Made by a program: the position numbers and the translations under genes
In this document: positions 1-7,426 of the stretch, in pieces
Numbering within the stretch: the first letter of the stretch is position 1
Layout of the letters: each line of letters starts with the position of its first letter
DNA from: Blastocatellia bacterium
Lineage (GTDB): Bacteria > Acidobacteriota > Blastocatellia > HR10 > J050
Direction of reading: 5' to 3'
Assembly (NCBI GenBank): GCA_026985075.1
Contig: JALSQX010000011.1
Coordinates: 26,650 to 90,649 of the forward strand
Length of the DNA stretch: 64,000 nucleotides
The notes under the pieces: model-generated
Database searches by the model: none
Told to the model about the DNA's origin: nothing
What the model saw: the letters and a program-made list of their open reading frames with translations, nothing else

Positions 1-2163
1 GCCCAGACTGGCCTGCTCACTGTACGGGCTCCGAAGCGTCCGTTCATTAGTAATATTGAAGATGAGACCCTGCGCGTTGGGGGGGAGCTGGCCCGTGGTC
101 ATGAGCTTGAAGAATGCCGGCGCGGCTACTGGCGGTCCGGCCAGGGAGTAGAGGGCGATGTGGCTCAGTCGCCGATTGAAGGGACCGAGATCCATCAGCG
201 GAGAGGATCGTCCCCATCCGATCACCGTGAATCCATGGAACCAGTGTGCCGGAACGCGCTTCAGATCGTGAAACAGCCCGAATCCGCCACGGATGACGCC
301 GCGCCCCCGAGCGAACGCGTAGGCCCAGCCCAGGCGTGGCTGGACATTATTGTAGTCTCGATCGGCGACGAAGGTCGGCAGCGTGTCAAAATCGTAACGG
401 ACGCCATAATTGAGGGTGAAATGGGGCGTCAGGCGCCATCGATCCTGAATGAAGAATCCCCAACTCTCGTAGTCGTAGCGAATGCCGGTTAACTCCTCCC
501 AGGGAGCGGGCACCGCGCGATCCCAGGTCGTGCTGAATCCGGGATGAACGTCCACATCGACGGCTGATGGCCACTGCATGAAGACCGGCGTGATGCCGGG
601 AAATGGCGGCAGTCCGAGGAAACCGGGCAGACCGGCGAAGATGATGCGGGCGGGGAAGAAGAGCTGCCACCGGGACGTATCTTGATAATGATTGATGTTG
701 AAGCCGAATTTCACCTCATGGCCGCCGCGCGTATGGCTCGTCTGATCGATGCCTTGCCAGAGGCTCTCCCGGTAAAAATCGAAATCCGACGTGCTCTTTC
801 CCATCACAATGAGATTGGGAATCTCCAGGGCCGGCTCGTGCAGAATGGAAGGAAAGGCGAAAGATCGTCGCCCGTATTGAAAGCGGACTTCATTGACCCA
901 GGTGGGAGAGATCACGGAGACGACATTGACGACCAGCACCTGATCGCGCACGAAGGCATTCCGCCGCGTCGACGAAGCGGGCGATGCGCGACCGCCGCCG
1001 CCGAGGAAGTTGTGGGTATCCGAATCGATGAAGTTATATCGGAGCATCGCCCGATTTTTGGCAGTGAGCGCGTGATCGGTCCTGATGAGGAACTCATCAT
1101 AATTGTTGGTTCGCGTGAGCGTATCCACTTCCGGCTGGAGTCCGAATTGAGCCCGAATGCGGTTGATGGCGGCCAGATTCCGCAGGAGGACTTCCGAGAA
1201 ATTGTTCCCTTCGGCGCGCCGTTGTCCTTCATAATTGCCGAAGAAGGTGTGCTCTCCCGAGGCGATGGGACCGCCCAGCGTGAATCCGAATTGATGTTGT
1301 CGCAGCACCTTCGATTCCGGCCGTTGCAGGATCGACCGCGCGTTCAGTGCATCGTTCATGCCAAAGTAGTAGACGGTGCCATGGTACTCATCGGTGCCCG
1401 ATCGAGTGACGATATTGACCAATCCGGCCAGGAATCGACCGTGTTCGGCCGCATACGTGCTGTTCAAGATGCGAAATTCTTTGACCGCTTCTTGAGAGGG
1501 CGTCGCTCGGGGCAGGCCAGTGATCGTTTGTGAATTGTCCACGCCGTCGATTTGAATGAGCGTCAAGCGCTCGTTCTGTCCACCGAATGTCAATCGGGGA
1601 GCTGCCGCCGGTCCCACGGCCACCGTCGGTTCCTGGAAAGCGCCACCGGTCAGGTTGCCGCGGGCGGGCGCGACCTGACTGGACAGTTTGACGAAATCCA
1701 CGAAGTTTCGACCGATGATCGGCAGATCATCAATCTCGCGCTCATCGATCACGCGACTCACCTCGGCTTTGGTGAATTCCAGCAATGGGGCCGCGGCGGT
1801 GACGAGGACTTCTTCGGTGATCTCGCCAACCTTGAGGGTGACGTCGACGACGACCTCTCCACCCACGGCGAGCGTGAGCCCGCGCTGCACGGCGCGCTGG
1901 AATCCCTCGTGCTCCACGCGAAGCTCATATTGGCCGGGAGCCAGCGTCGAGAAGCGAAAGCGCCCCTGAGGGTCCGTCACGATGGTTCGCTCTTGACCCG
2001 TCTCTTCGTTCTTCAATGTGACGACGGCGCCAGGGATGGCGGCTCCGCGCTCATCGACGACGGTACCCATCACCGAACCCGATTGAGCCCTCACCGGCTG
2101 GCCACCGAGCACAAGGAACCATAGTCCCACCATACTCACGATCACGCCACTCTGTCTGGACAT
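1..2163 (-). CDS. TonB-dependent receptor, Oar-like, 3' end cut by window edge
   Basis: The frame is open from an ATG at 2163 to base 1, so about 720 N-terminal residues are visible and the end of the barrel is missing. It begins with a signal peptide ending near PVRAQS. A carboxypeptidase-regulatory-like Ig fold follows (VMGTVVDERGAAIPGAVV, residues about 30-110), then a plug domain containing the phrase ITRSGTDEYHG, then beta-barrel sequence. This is the large Oar/CarboxypepD_reg receptor class expanded in Acidobacteriota, placed in the outer membrane and presumed to import an unknown substrate or bind surface polymers. A strong ribosome site (GAGGAGGGA) lies just upstream of the start. It is divergent from the acyltransferase gene at 2305. 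The substrate cannot be told from sequence. Confidence 0.9.
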   Translation of the reverse strand, partial: MSRQSGVIVSMVGLWFLVLGGQPVRAQSGSVMGTVVDERGAAIPGAVVTLKNEETGQERTIVTDPQGRFRFSTLAPGQYELRVEHEGFQRAVQRGLTLAVGGEVVVDVTLKVGEITEEVLVTAAAPLLEFTKAEVSRVIDEREIDDLPIIGRNFVDFVKLSSQVAPARGNLTGGAFQEPTVAVGPAAAPRLTFGGQNERLTLIQIDGVDNSQTITGLPRATPSQEAVKEFRILNSTYAAEHGRFLAGLVNIVTRSGTDEYHGTVYYFGMNDALNARSILQRPESKVLRQHQFGFTLGGPIASGEHTFFGNYEGQRRAEGNNFSEVLLRNLAAINRIRAQFGLQPEVDTLTRTNNYDEFLIRTDHALTAKNRAMLRYNFIDSDTHNFLGGGGRASPASSTRRNAFVRDQVLVVNVVSVISPTWVNEVRFQYGRRSFAFPSILHEPALEIPNLIVMGKSTSDFDFYRESLWQGIDQTSHTRGGHEVKFGFNINHYQDTSRWQLFFPARIIFAGLPGFLGLPPFPGITPVFMQWPSAVDVDVHPGFSTTWDRAVPAPWEELTGIRYDYESWGFFIQDRWRLTPHFTLNYGVRYDFDTLPTFVADRDYNNVQPRLGWAYAFARGRGVIRGGFGLFHDLKRVPAHWFHGFTVIGWGRSSPLMDLGPFNRRLSHIALYSLAGPPVAAPAFFKLMTTGQLPPNAQGLIFNITNERTLRSPYSEQASLG

Positions 2164-2222
2164 GACGCGTCCCTCCTCAGCTCGAGCTGTGCTGTTCCCA
2201 CGACAACATCTCCGAAATAGCG

Positions 2223-2275
2223 CCACCAATTTTGAAGCCCTGGTGGTTGAATTGCAAGGGGGATCTCTCTAAAAT
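2223..2275 (+). promoter_or_regulatory. Sigma-70-like promoter with inverted repeat
   Basis: TTGAAT at 2247-2252 and TAAAAT at 2270-2275 are separated by 17 bases, a good housekeeping-type promoter 30 bases before the acyltransferase start at 2305. A CCACCA/TGGTGG inverted repeat (2223-2228 and 2241-2246) abuts the -35 box and could be an operator. Seen in sequence only; no activity evidence. Confidence 0.5.
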
Positions 2276-2304
2276 GTGCTTTCGCAGGGGAGCACGCACG
2301 GACG

Positions 2305-3003
2305 ATGATGCTGAAGAAATGGCTGCGTCGAGTGAGCCTGGAGGGGGCATTCTGGCTGACCTGGATTTACGTGAAAGCGCTCTACTTGACCTGTCGCATC
2401 ACTATCGTGGGGGAGTTGAAGGAATACTTGGCCAGAGACGAGCCTTTCCTGCTCACCTGCTGGCACCAGGACATGATTTTCACTGTGGGATATCTGTTTC
2501 AGTTTGCCAGAAAGAGGAAGTTCGCCATTCTGGTGAGCTTGAGTCAGGAGGGTGAGTTGGGCGATTTCTTTCTCCGGCGATTCGGACTCCGGACGGTTCG
2601 AGGCTCCAGTTCTCGAAGAGGCACAGAGGCGATTTACGAGTTCAGTCAATTGGTGACCCAGCAAGGATACGTGGGCATCATCGTGTGCGATGGTCCTCGC
2701 CCGCCGGCTCGACGGGCCAATTCGGGAATCGTCCTGTTGGGACGAATGACGGGACGACCGATTTTGCTCGTGCGCTCCTGGGCCACGCGGCAACACATTC
2801 TGGCTAAAACTTGGCCGAAATTCGCCCTCGTCCATCCCTTTTCTCAGGTCGTGATGCTCGTTGACGGTCCGCTCTATATCCCGGCAGATGCCGATAAGGG
2901 AACCATCGAGCGTTATCGGCAGGAGATCGAAGTTCGACTCAATGAACTGGCCGCGCGGGCCGAGCAGGTCGTCAACCAGATGCACGTGCCCGCCGTCCAG
3001 TGA
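2305..3003 (+). CDS. DUF374-type lysophospholipid acyltransferase family protein
   Basis: A 232-residue protein. The N-terminal third is hydrophobic (residues 12-35), followed by the family marks CWHQDMIF, SLSQEGELG, RGSSSRRGT and CDGPRPPARRANSG. These match the DUF374/LpxL-like acyltransferase fold that moves acyl chains onto a lipid acceptor at the inner membrane. In DUF374 the usual phrases are SRDGE and DGPRGP, so both motifs are slightly divergent here. The stop codon directly abuts the ATG of the acyl-CoA ligase at 3004, so the two are surely co-transcribed, which suggests activation and transfer of a fatty acid in one pathway. The start was taken at the first ATG of an ATG-ATG pair; the ribosome site is weak. 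Confidence 0.75.
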   Translation: MMLKKWLRRVSLEGAFWLTWIYVKALYLTCRITIVGELKEYLARDEPFLLTCWHQDMIFTVGYLFQFARKRKFAILVSLSQEGELGDFFLRRFGLRTVRGSSSRRGTEAIYEFSQLVTQQGYVGIIVCDGPRPPARRANSGIVLLGRMTGRPILLVRSWATRQHILAKTWPKFALVHPFSQVVMLVDGPLYIPADADKGTIERYRQEIEVRLNELAARAEQVVNQMHVPAVQ

Positions 3004-4539
3004 ATGGGGGAGATGATGTTAGGAGACATTCTGGCCCAAGCCGCCGATCGATGGGGTGATCGTCCCGCTCTCACTGTCGATGATCGTCAGTTCGGTTTTC
3101 GGTCGCTGCACCTGGAGACGAATCGGTTGGCGCATGGACTCGTCCACCATGTCGACATCCAACCGGGTGATCGTGTGGTGATCCTGCTGGACAACTGTTG
3201 GCAAGCGGTGATGAGCTATCATGCTGTCGTCAAGGCGGGAGCCATCGCCATCCCGTGTAATACGCGCCAGACCCGCTCCGAACTTCAATTCGTGCTGGGC
3301 GACTCTGGCGCGCGTCTGGTGATCACATCGACCGCGTATCTGTCGCAGATTGATTCTATCCGCTCATCATTGCCAGCACTTGCCAGCGTGATCTGCGTCG
3401 ATGGGGAATCCGAGCGGGCCATCTCCTGGTCAGCCTGTGTGGAAGGAATGCCCGAGCGTGACCTGCCATCCCGATCCCGACCCGACGATGTGGCCTTCAT
3501 CGCCTATACGTCGGGGACGACCGGTCGGCCCAAAGGAGCGATGCTCACTCATGGCGGGTACCTCGCCAATCTGGATTCCATTCATCGGGCCATTCCATTC
3601 CATCCGAGCGATACCGTGCTGATCATGCTCCCTCACTTCCACATCTTCCCGCTGACGCTCGGTCTCTTTTACGCTCTTCGAGAAGGGGCTCAGATCGTTT
3701 TAACCGAGATAGGGCGGTCGTTCGAAAAACTGGTCCGCCTCATCGCCCAACATCGCATCACCATCCTCCCCGCCGTGCCGCCCATCTTCCACATTCTCGT
3801 CTCCAAGCGCATTCCTGGCGTGGCGGCGGCGCTGTCGAGCTTGCGTATGGCTATTTCGGGTGGCGCGGCGTTGTCTCCCGCGACGTGGGAGAAGTTCGAA
3901 CGAACGTTCGGCGTCCCGCTGCTCGAAGCGTATGGGATGACCGAAGGAGGGCCCCTCATCTGCATCAATCGCATAGATGCGCCGCGAAAACCCGGATCGG
4001 TCGGTCTCCCCATCCCCGGCGTGGAAGTGGATATTCTCGACCCTCAGGGGAGACGACTTCCTCCAGGAGAAATCGGCGAGATCGCCGTCAAGAGTCCGGG
4101 CGTCCTGAAGGGATATTATCATCAACCCGAAGCCACGCGAGAGGCTTTGCGCCAGGGTCGGTTGCTGACCGGTGATATGGGCATGCGCGATGCCGAAGGG
4201 TACGTCTATATCGTGGATCGCAAAAAAGATGTCATCGTCGTTCAAGGCATCAATGTCTACCCCAAGGAAATCGAGGAGATTCTCAGCCGCCATCCGGCGA
4301 TCATGGAGGCGGCGGTCATCGGCGAAAAACGAGGAGGAAGCGAGATTCCCGTGGCCCTGGTCACGCTTCGTCCAGGGCTCACCGTCACGGGGAGAGAGAT
4401 CCTGGACTATTGTCGTCAACATCTGGCGCCCTTTAAGGTCCCTCGACGAGTGCACATCGTGAGCGAGCTCCCTAAGACGCCCCTGGGGAAGGTCCAGAAG
4501 CAGGAATTACACAAGGTACTGAGTGGAACCCGCGATTGA
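3004..4539 (+). CDS. Long-chain fatty acid--CoA ligase (AMP-dependent synthetase)
   Basis: A 511-residue member of the ANL superfamily, which converts a carboxylic acid, ATP and CoA to acyl-CoA via an acyl-adenylate. The P-loop YTSGTTGRPKGAMLTH lies near residue 168. YGMTEGGP (adenylate binding), LLTGDMGMRDAEGYVYIVDR (hinge region) and the C-terminal catalytic lysine region PKTPLGKVQK are all present. Length is normal. The gene starts on the base after the acyltransferase stop. The in-frame ATGs at 3013 and 3016 have a better placed GGGGGAG than the one at 3004, so the true start may be 9-12 bases later. The exact chain-length preference cannot be read. Confidence 0.9.
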   Translation: MGEMMLGDILAQAADRWGDRPALTVDDRQFGFRSLHLETNRLAHGLVHHVDIQPGDRVVILLDNCWQAVMSYHAVVKAGAIAIPCNTRQTRSELQFVLGDSGARLVITSTAYLSQIDSIRSSLPALASVICVDGESERAISWSACVEGMPERDLPSRSRPDDVAFIAYTSGTTGRPKGAMLTHGGYLANLDSIHRAIPFHPSDTVLIMLPHFHIFPLTLGLFYALREGAQIVLTEIGRSFEKLVRLIAQHRITILPAVPPIFHILVSKRIPGVAAALSSLRMAISGGAALSPATWEKFERTFGVPLLEAYGMTEGGPLICINRIDAPRKPGSVGLPIPGVEVDILDPQGRRLPPGEIGEIAVKSPGVLKGYYHQPEATREALRQGRLLTGDMGMRDAEGYVYIVDRKKDVIVVQGINVYPKEIEEILSRHPAIMEAAVIGEKRGGSEIPVALVTLRPGLTVTGREILDYCRQHLAPFKVPRRVHIVSELPKTPLGKVQKQELHKVLSGTRD

Positions 4540-4570
4540 ACGCCTCACCCAATGCATGGGCGGAGAAAGT

Positions 4571-4613
4571 CCCCGTGTTGGCGGGGTCGTGAGGAGCGAA
4601 AGGGCAATTGCCC
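4571..4613. terminator. Hairpin pair between convergent genes
   Basis: Two inverted repeats follow the ligase gene: CCCCG/CGGGG around 4571-4586 and the perfect 12-base palindrome GGGCAATTGCCC at 4602-4613. They lie between the convergent ligase and fabF genes, a place where a bidirectional terminator is expected. There is no U-run, so an intrinsic terminator is only a guess. Confidence 0.25.
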
Positions 4614-4647
4614 CCTCAGCGAGTTACACTTTCCTGAACATAAGAGA
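4614..4647 (-). repeat. Degenerate second copy of the fabF 3' end
   Basis: This 34-base stretch matches 4687-4720, the last codons of fabF plus the bases just after its stop, at 29 of 34 positions. Read on the minus strand it still encodes SLMFRKV and a stop, against SLIFKKV and a stop in the intact gene. Most differences are at third codon positions. It looks like the leftover of a tandem duplication 73 bases away. Confidence 0.55.
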
Positions 4648-4696
4648 TGATGGGCGATACCCTCTGTGTGACAGTCGTATTGGTCTCCTCGGCGAG

Positions 4697-5926
4697 TTAT
4701 ACTTTCTTGAAGATGAGAGAGGCGTTGCTGCCCCCAAATCCCATAGAATTCGATAGGGCCACCTTCACGTCCCAGGGACAGGCCTCGTTAGGCGTATAAT
4801 CCAGATCGCATGCGGGATCGGGATATTCGTAGTTGATGGTGGGAGGAATCACCCCGTGCTTGATGACCAGCGCGCAGAAAGCCGCTTCCACAGCTCCAGC
4901 GGCTCCCGACAGATGCCCGGTCATGGATTTGGTAGAGCTGATCTTGAGACGGCGACTATGGTCTTTGAACGCTGCTTTGATGGCCAGCGTCTCGTGCCAG
5001 TCATTGTAATGGGTGGCGGTGCCATGGGCGTTGATATAATCGACCTGGTCGGGCGACAGGCGAGCATCGCTGAGGGCCATCAACATACAGCGAGCGCCAC
5101 CCTCGGGATCGGGAATCACCGGCGAGTGAGCATCGCTGGTCGTACCGAAACCGACCAACTCGGCATAGATGGGCGCGCCTCGTCGCCGAGCCCGCTCATG
5201 CTCTTCTAGCACAAGGACACCGGCGCCTTCGCCAAGGACCATGCCATCGCGTTCTCGGTCGAAAGGGCGGCTTGCTCGTTGCGGTTCATCATTGCGGTGC
5301 GAGAGCGCGCCAGTGGCATCAAACCCGGCGACATAATAGGGCGTGATGGACGCCTCGCTGCCGCCGGCAATCATGACGTCGGCATATCCGAGTTGAATGT
5401 ACTTGAAGGCGTCGCCGATGGCGTGCGCGCCAGCCGAGCACGCCGTCGCTGTACAGTTGACCGGCCCTTTCGCGCCGAGGAGAATAGCCACTTCCCCGGC
5501 CGCCATATTGAGCAGCATTCGCGGACCGGCGAACGGGGAGACGCGCCGGGGTCCGCGCTGGAGAAATCGCCGATAACCTTCCTCGGTCTCTTGCATTCCA
5601 CCCATCGCCGTACCGATGACCACGCCGATGCGCTCAGGATTTTCCTTCCCCACCTCCAGTCCAGCATCACGGACGGCCATCTGCGTGGCCGCGATCGCAT
5701 AGTGAGTGAAAAGTCCCATGGCCTTCGCTTTTTTCCGATCCAGGTAATCTCCCACATCGAATCCTTTCACCTCGCCGGCGATCTGAACGCGGAATTCCGA
5801 AGCGTCGAATCGGGTGATACGATCAATGCCCGAGCGCCCGTGAATCAAGGCATCCCAATTCTCGACCACGCCCAGGCCCAGAGGCGTGACCAGCCCCAAA
5901 CCGGTGATCACCACTCGTCTGTTCAT
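4697..5926 (-). CDS. fabF: Beta-ketoacyl-ACP synthase II
   Basis: The enzyme condenses malonyl-ACP with acyl-ACP in cytosolic fatty-acid elongation. It opens with the canonical RRVVITGLGLVTPLG and contains the nucleophile Cys in TATACSAGAHAIGD, the catalytic His in NAHGTATHYND, the Lys in SSTKSMTGH and the second His in the same loop, ending in GGSNASLIF. At 409 residues the length is normal. The ATG at 5926 was chosen because FabF proteins begin one to three residues before this motif; an in-frame ATG at 5962 would add 12 unlikely residues. No acyl-carrier-protein gene flanks it, unlike many fab clusters. It converges on the ligase gene. Confidence 0.93.
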   Translation of the reverse strand: MNRRVVITGLGLVTPLGLGVVENWDALIHGRSGIDRITRFDASEFRVQIAGEVKGFDVGDYLDRKKAKAMGLFTHYAIAATQMAVRDAGLEVGKENPERIGVVIGTAMGGMQETEEGYRRFLQRGPRRVSPFAGPRMLLNMAAGEVAILLGAKGPVNCTATACSAGAHAIGDAFKYIQLGYADVMIAGGSEASITPYYVAGFDATGALSHRNDEPQRASRPFDRERDGMVLGEGAGVLVLEEHERARRRGAPIYAELVGFGTTSDAHSPVIPDPEGGARCMLMALSDARLSPDQVDYINAHGTATHYNDWHETLAIKAAFKDHSRRLKISSTKSMTGHLSGAAGAVEAAFCALVIKHGVIPPTINYEYPDPACDLDYTPNEACPWDVKVALSNSMGFGGSNASLIFKKV

Positions 5927-6329
5927 ATCAAGGCCATATGGTAGCTCATTCTGGCGTCGCATCCAACTCTCTGCGCCCCGGAAACGACCACAGAAATCGC
6001 CGCGAGATCACGAAGGGTAAACGCAGCTCTCCGATTCGAGAGGAGAGCAGGAGTGTTCCCGTCGATGCATCCCTGGCGCTCGCGCGCATCGCATGAGGCG
6101 ATGTCGCCTCAGGTGGGTGATTTCCACCGTGGAGCGGGTGATGCAGCGCAGTCGCTCACCGTCTTCATCGCTGGCACTCGGAAGAAATGAGATCCTCGCT
6201 TCTGGCCTCGTCATGTAAATGCTGGTATTCTTAGGCATTGGAATGGGCCAGCGAGGGCGCGCTCGTGGACATGGCGAGTGGCATAGGAGTTGCATTCAGT
6301 GAGGTGAAAACAAAAGGCCCGCGGAGGGA
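5927..6329. other. Gene-free stretch upstream of fabF
   Basis: No convincing gene was seen on either strand. The clearest structure is a hairpin with perfect 8-base arms, TGAGGCGA/TCGCCTCA, at 6094-6111. It should hold the fabF promoter, but no strong -35/-10 pair stands out. Confidence 0.4.
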
Positions 6330-6467
6330 ATGATGCATACCCGAAATGACCATGTGGGGAGTTCCGTGTTAGTGGCCATTCTTTATCCGATCGCCATCTT
6401 ACTCCTGGCTTATGCATACATTGCTGTGCTCTATCACATCGCCCGGTGGCTCGGTTCGCTACTTTGA
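6330..6467 (+). CDS. Small single-span membrane protein, 45 residues
   Basis: A short frame with two adjacent ATGs (6330 and 6333) directly after GGAGGGA, a strong ribosome site. The peptide has a polar start (MMHTRNDHVGS), then one long hydrophobic segment from about residue 14 to 38 including AILYPIAILLLAYAYIAVLY, then a short basic-amphipathic tail IARWLGSLL. That is the usual layout of a bacterial small membrane protein. No family is recognised. It stands alone between fabF and the B12 receptor region and has no visible operon partner. It could be chance, but the ribosome site and clean membrane segment argue for a real gene. Confidence 0.5.
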   Translation: MMHTRNDHVGSSVLVAILYPIAILLLAYAYIAVLYHIARWLGSLL

Positions 6468-6924
6468 GGGCGTCGGTCATCGGCTCTGAGCCCGCCGGGA
6501 CGGATGAAGGTGCCTGGCGCAAGTCGCTCCGGATGGCCTCTTGCCCCCCTCATTGTCACGGGAAGCGGTTATGGGCCATCAGTCCACCCCGAATGATGGA
6601 AGCCCTCTTTTTCTGTAAGCCTTGGCGAATCGATCAGCGTGGTGATTCTCAGAGGTGGCGAGTTCCGGGACCGAGAGCGCACGCGCAGCTTGCATCATAC
6701 GTTATTTTCTGCAGGGCCTGTGGAGATGAGAAGGCGTAGCTGGATTCGCTACGAGAGGACGGGCTCTTTCGCGGGTGCTCCAGCACAAAATGACATTTTG
6801 CGCGCTGTGACCTTAATGGCTGATGGCAGGTTCCTCACAGTGACTTCGGTCAACGGCTCCTGGAGTTCGTGGTGTCCGGGCGTTCCAGAGAGCCCTTTCT
6901 TTCAGCTCTGCGATGAGCATCAGC
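6468..6924. other. Gene-free stretch with a short palindrome
   Basis: No supported gene. CAAAATG-A-CATTTTG at 6786-6800 is a perfect 7-base inverted repeat with a one-base spacer and might be a regulator site. It lies about 130 bases before the promoter at 6925. Confidence 0.35.
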
Positions 6925-6953
6925 TTGACACCTTCTTGGGGGTGTGTTATAGT
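6925..6953 (+). promoter_or_regulatory. Sigma-70 promoter of the cobalamin riboswitch leader
   Basis: A consensus -35 box TTGACA (6925-6930) is followed after exactly 17 bases by TATAGT (6948-6953). This would start transcription near 6960, just ahead of the riboswitch. It is one of the best promoters in the window. Confidence 0.75.
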
Positions 6954-6984
6954 CGCAGCTCCGACTGGCTCTTTGAACTGACTT

Positions 6985-7182
6985 TGGGTGCCCGCTGTCC
7001 TTCCGGCAGTGGGATAATAGGGAAGCGGGTGAGAATCCCGCACGGTCCCGCCACTGTGATGCTCTCCGATATCTCTGCTCACTGAAGGCCACTGCGCGGC
7101 CAGCGTGGGAAGGCCGAGCGGAGATGCGGCGCTGATGATCGGGCGCCGCGGAGCTCAGTCAGGAAACCTGCCCAAAGTCTCG
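6985..7182 (+). promoter_or_regulatory. Cobalamin (adenosylcobalamin-class) riboswitch
   Basis: The region carries the conserved core of the B12 riboswitch: GGGAAGCGGGTGAGAATCCC at 7020-7039, CGGTCCCGCCACTGTGA at 7043-7059 (containing the GCCACTG box), and the 3' element GTCAGGAAACCTGCCC at 7158-7173. The intervening arms pair plausibly. It lies between a consensus promoter and a strong intrinsic terminator and is followed by a TonB receptor gene of the B12 type. Known biology: cobalamin binding turns such leaders off. Here the terminator suggests control by premature termination. Confidence 0.92.
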
Positions 7183-7247
7183 CGCGCTCGACTCTTCGAG
7201 GAAAGAGTGGCCGCACCGTGAGGCAGTGAGTGCTTTGTTGATCGGAA

Positions 7248-7303
7248 GCCTCTGCCGGGCTCGCGTCCTCGATCCTTGCGAGTCGGGTGGAGGCTTTTTG
7301 TTT
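7248..7303 (+). terminator. Intrinsic terminator of the riboswitch leader
   Basis: GCCTC at 7248-7252 pairs with GAGGC at 7290-7294, and an inner CTCGC/GCGAG stem strengthens it. TTTTTGTTTTG follows at once. It sits about 65 bases after the riboswitch and 124 bases before the receptor start, as expected for an expression platform, though it may also be formed constitutively. Confidence 0.75.
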
Positions 7304-7426
7304 TGTCTCCGCCACCAACATCTCCTCGTCTCGTTCGACGCGCCTCCACGGTGGGACCGGCGCTGGATTCTTTCCAGGACCATCTTCCCTTTGGCCTTGG
7401 GGGCCGGGGACATGAAGGAGTGATCA

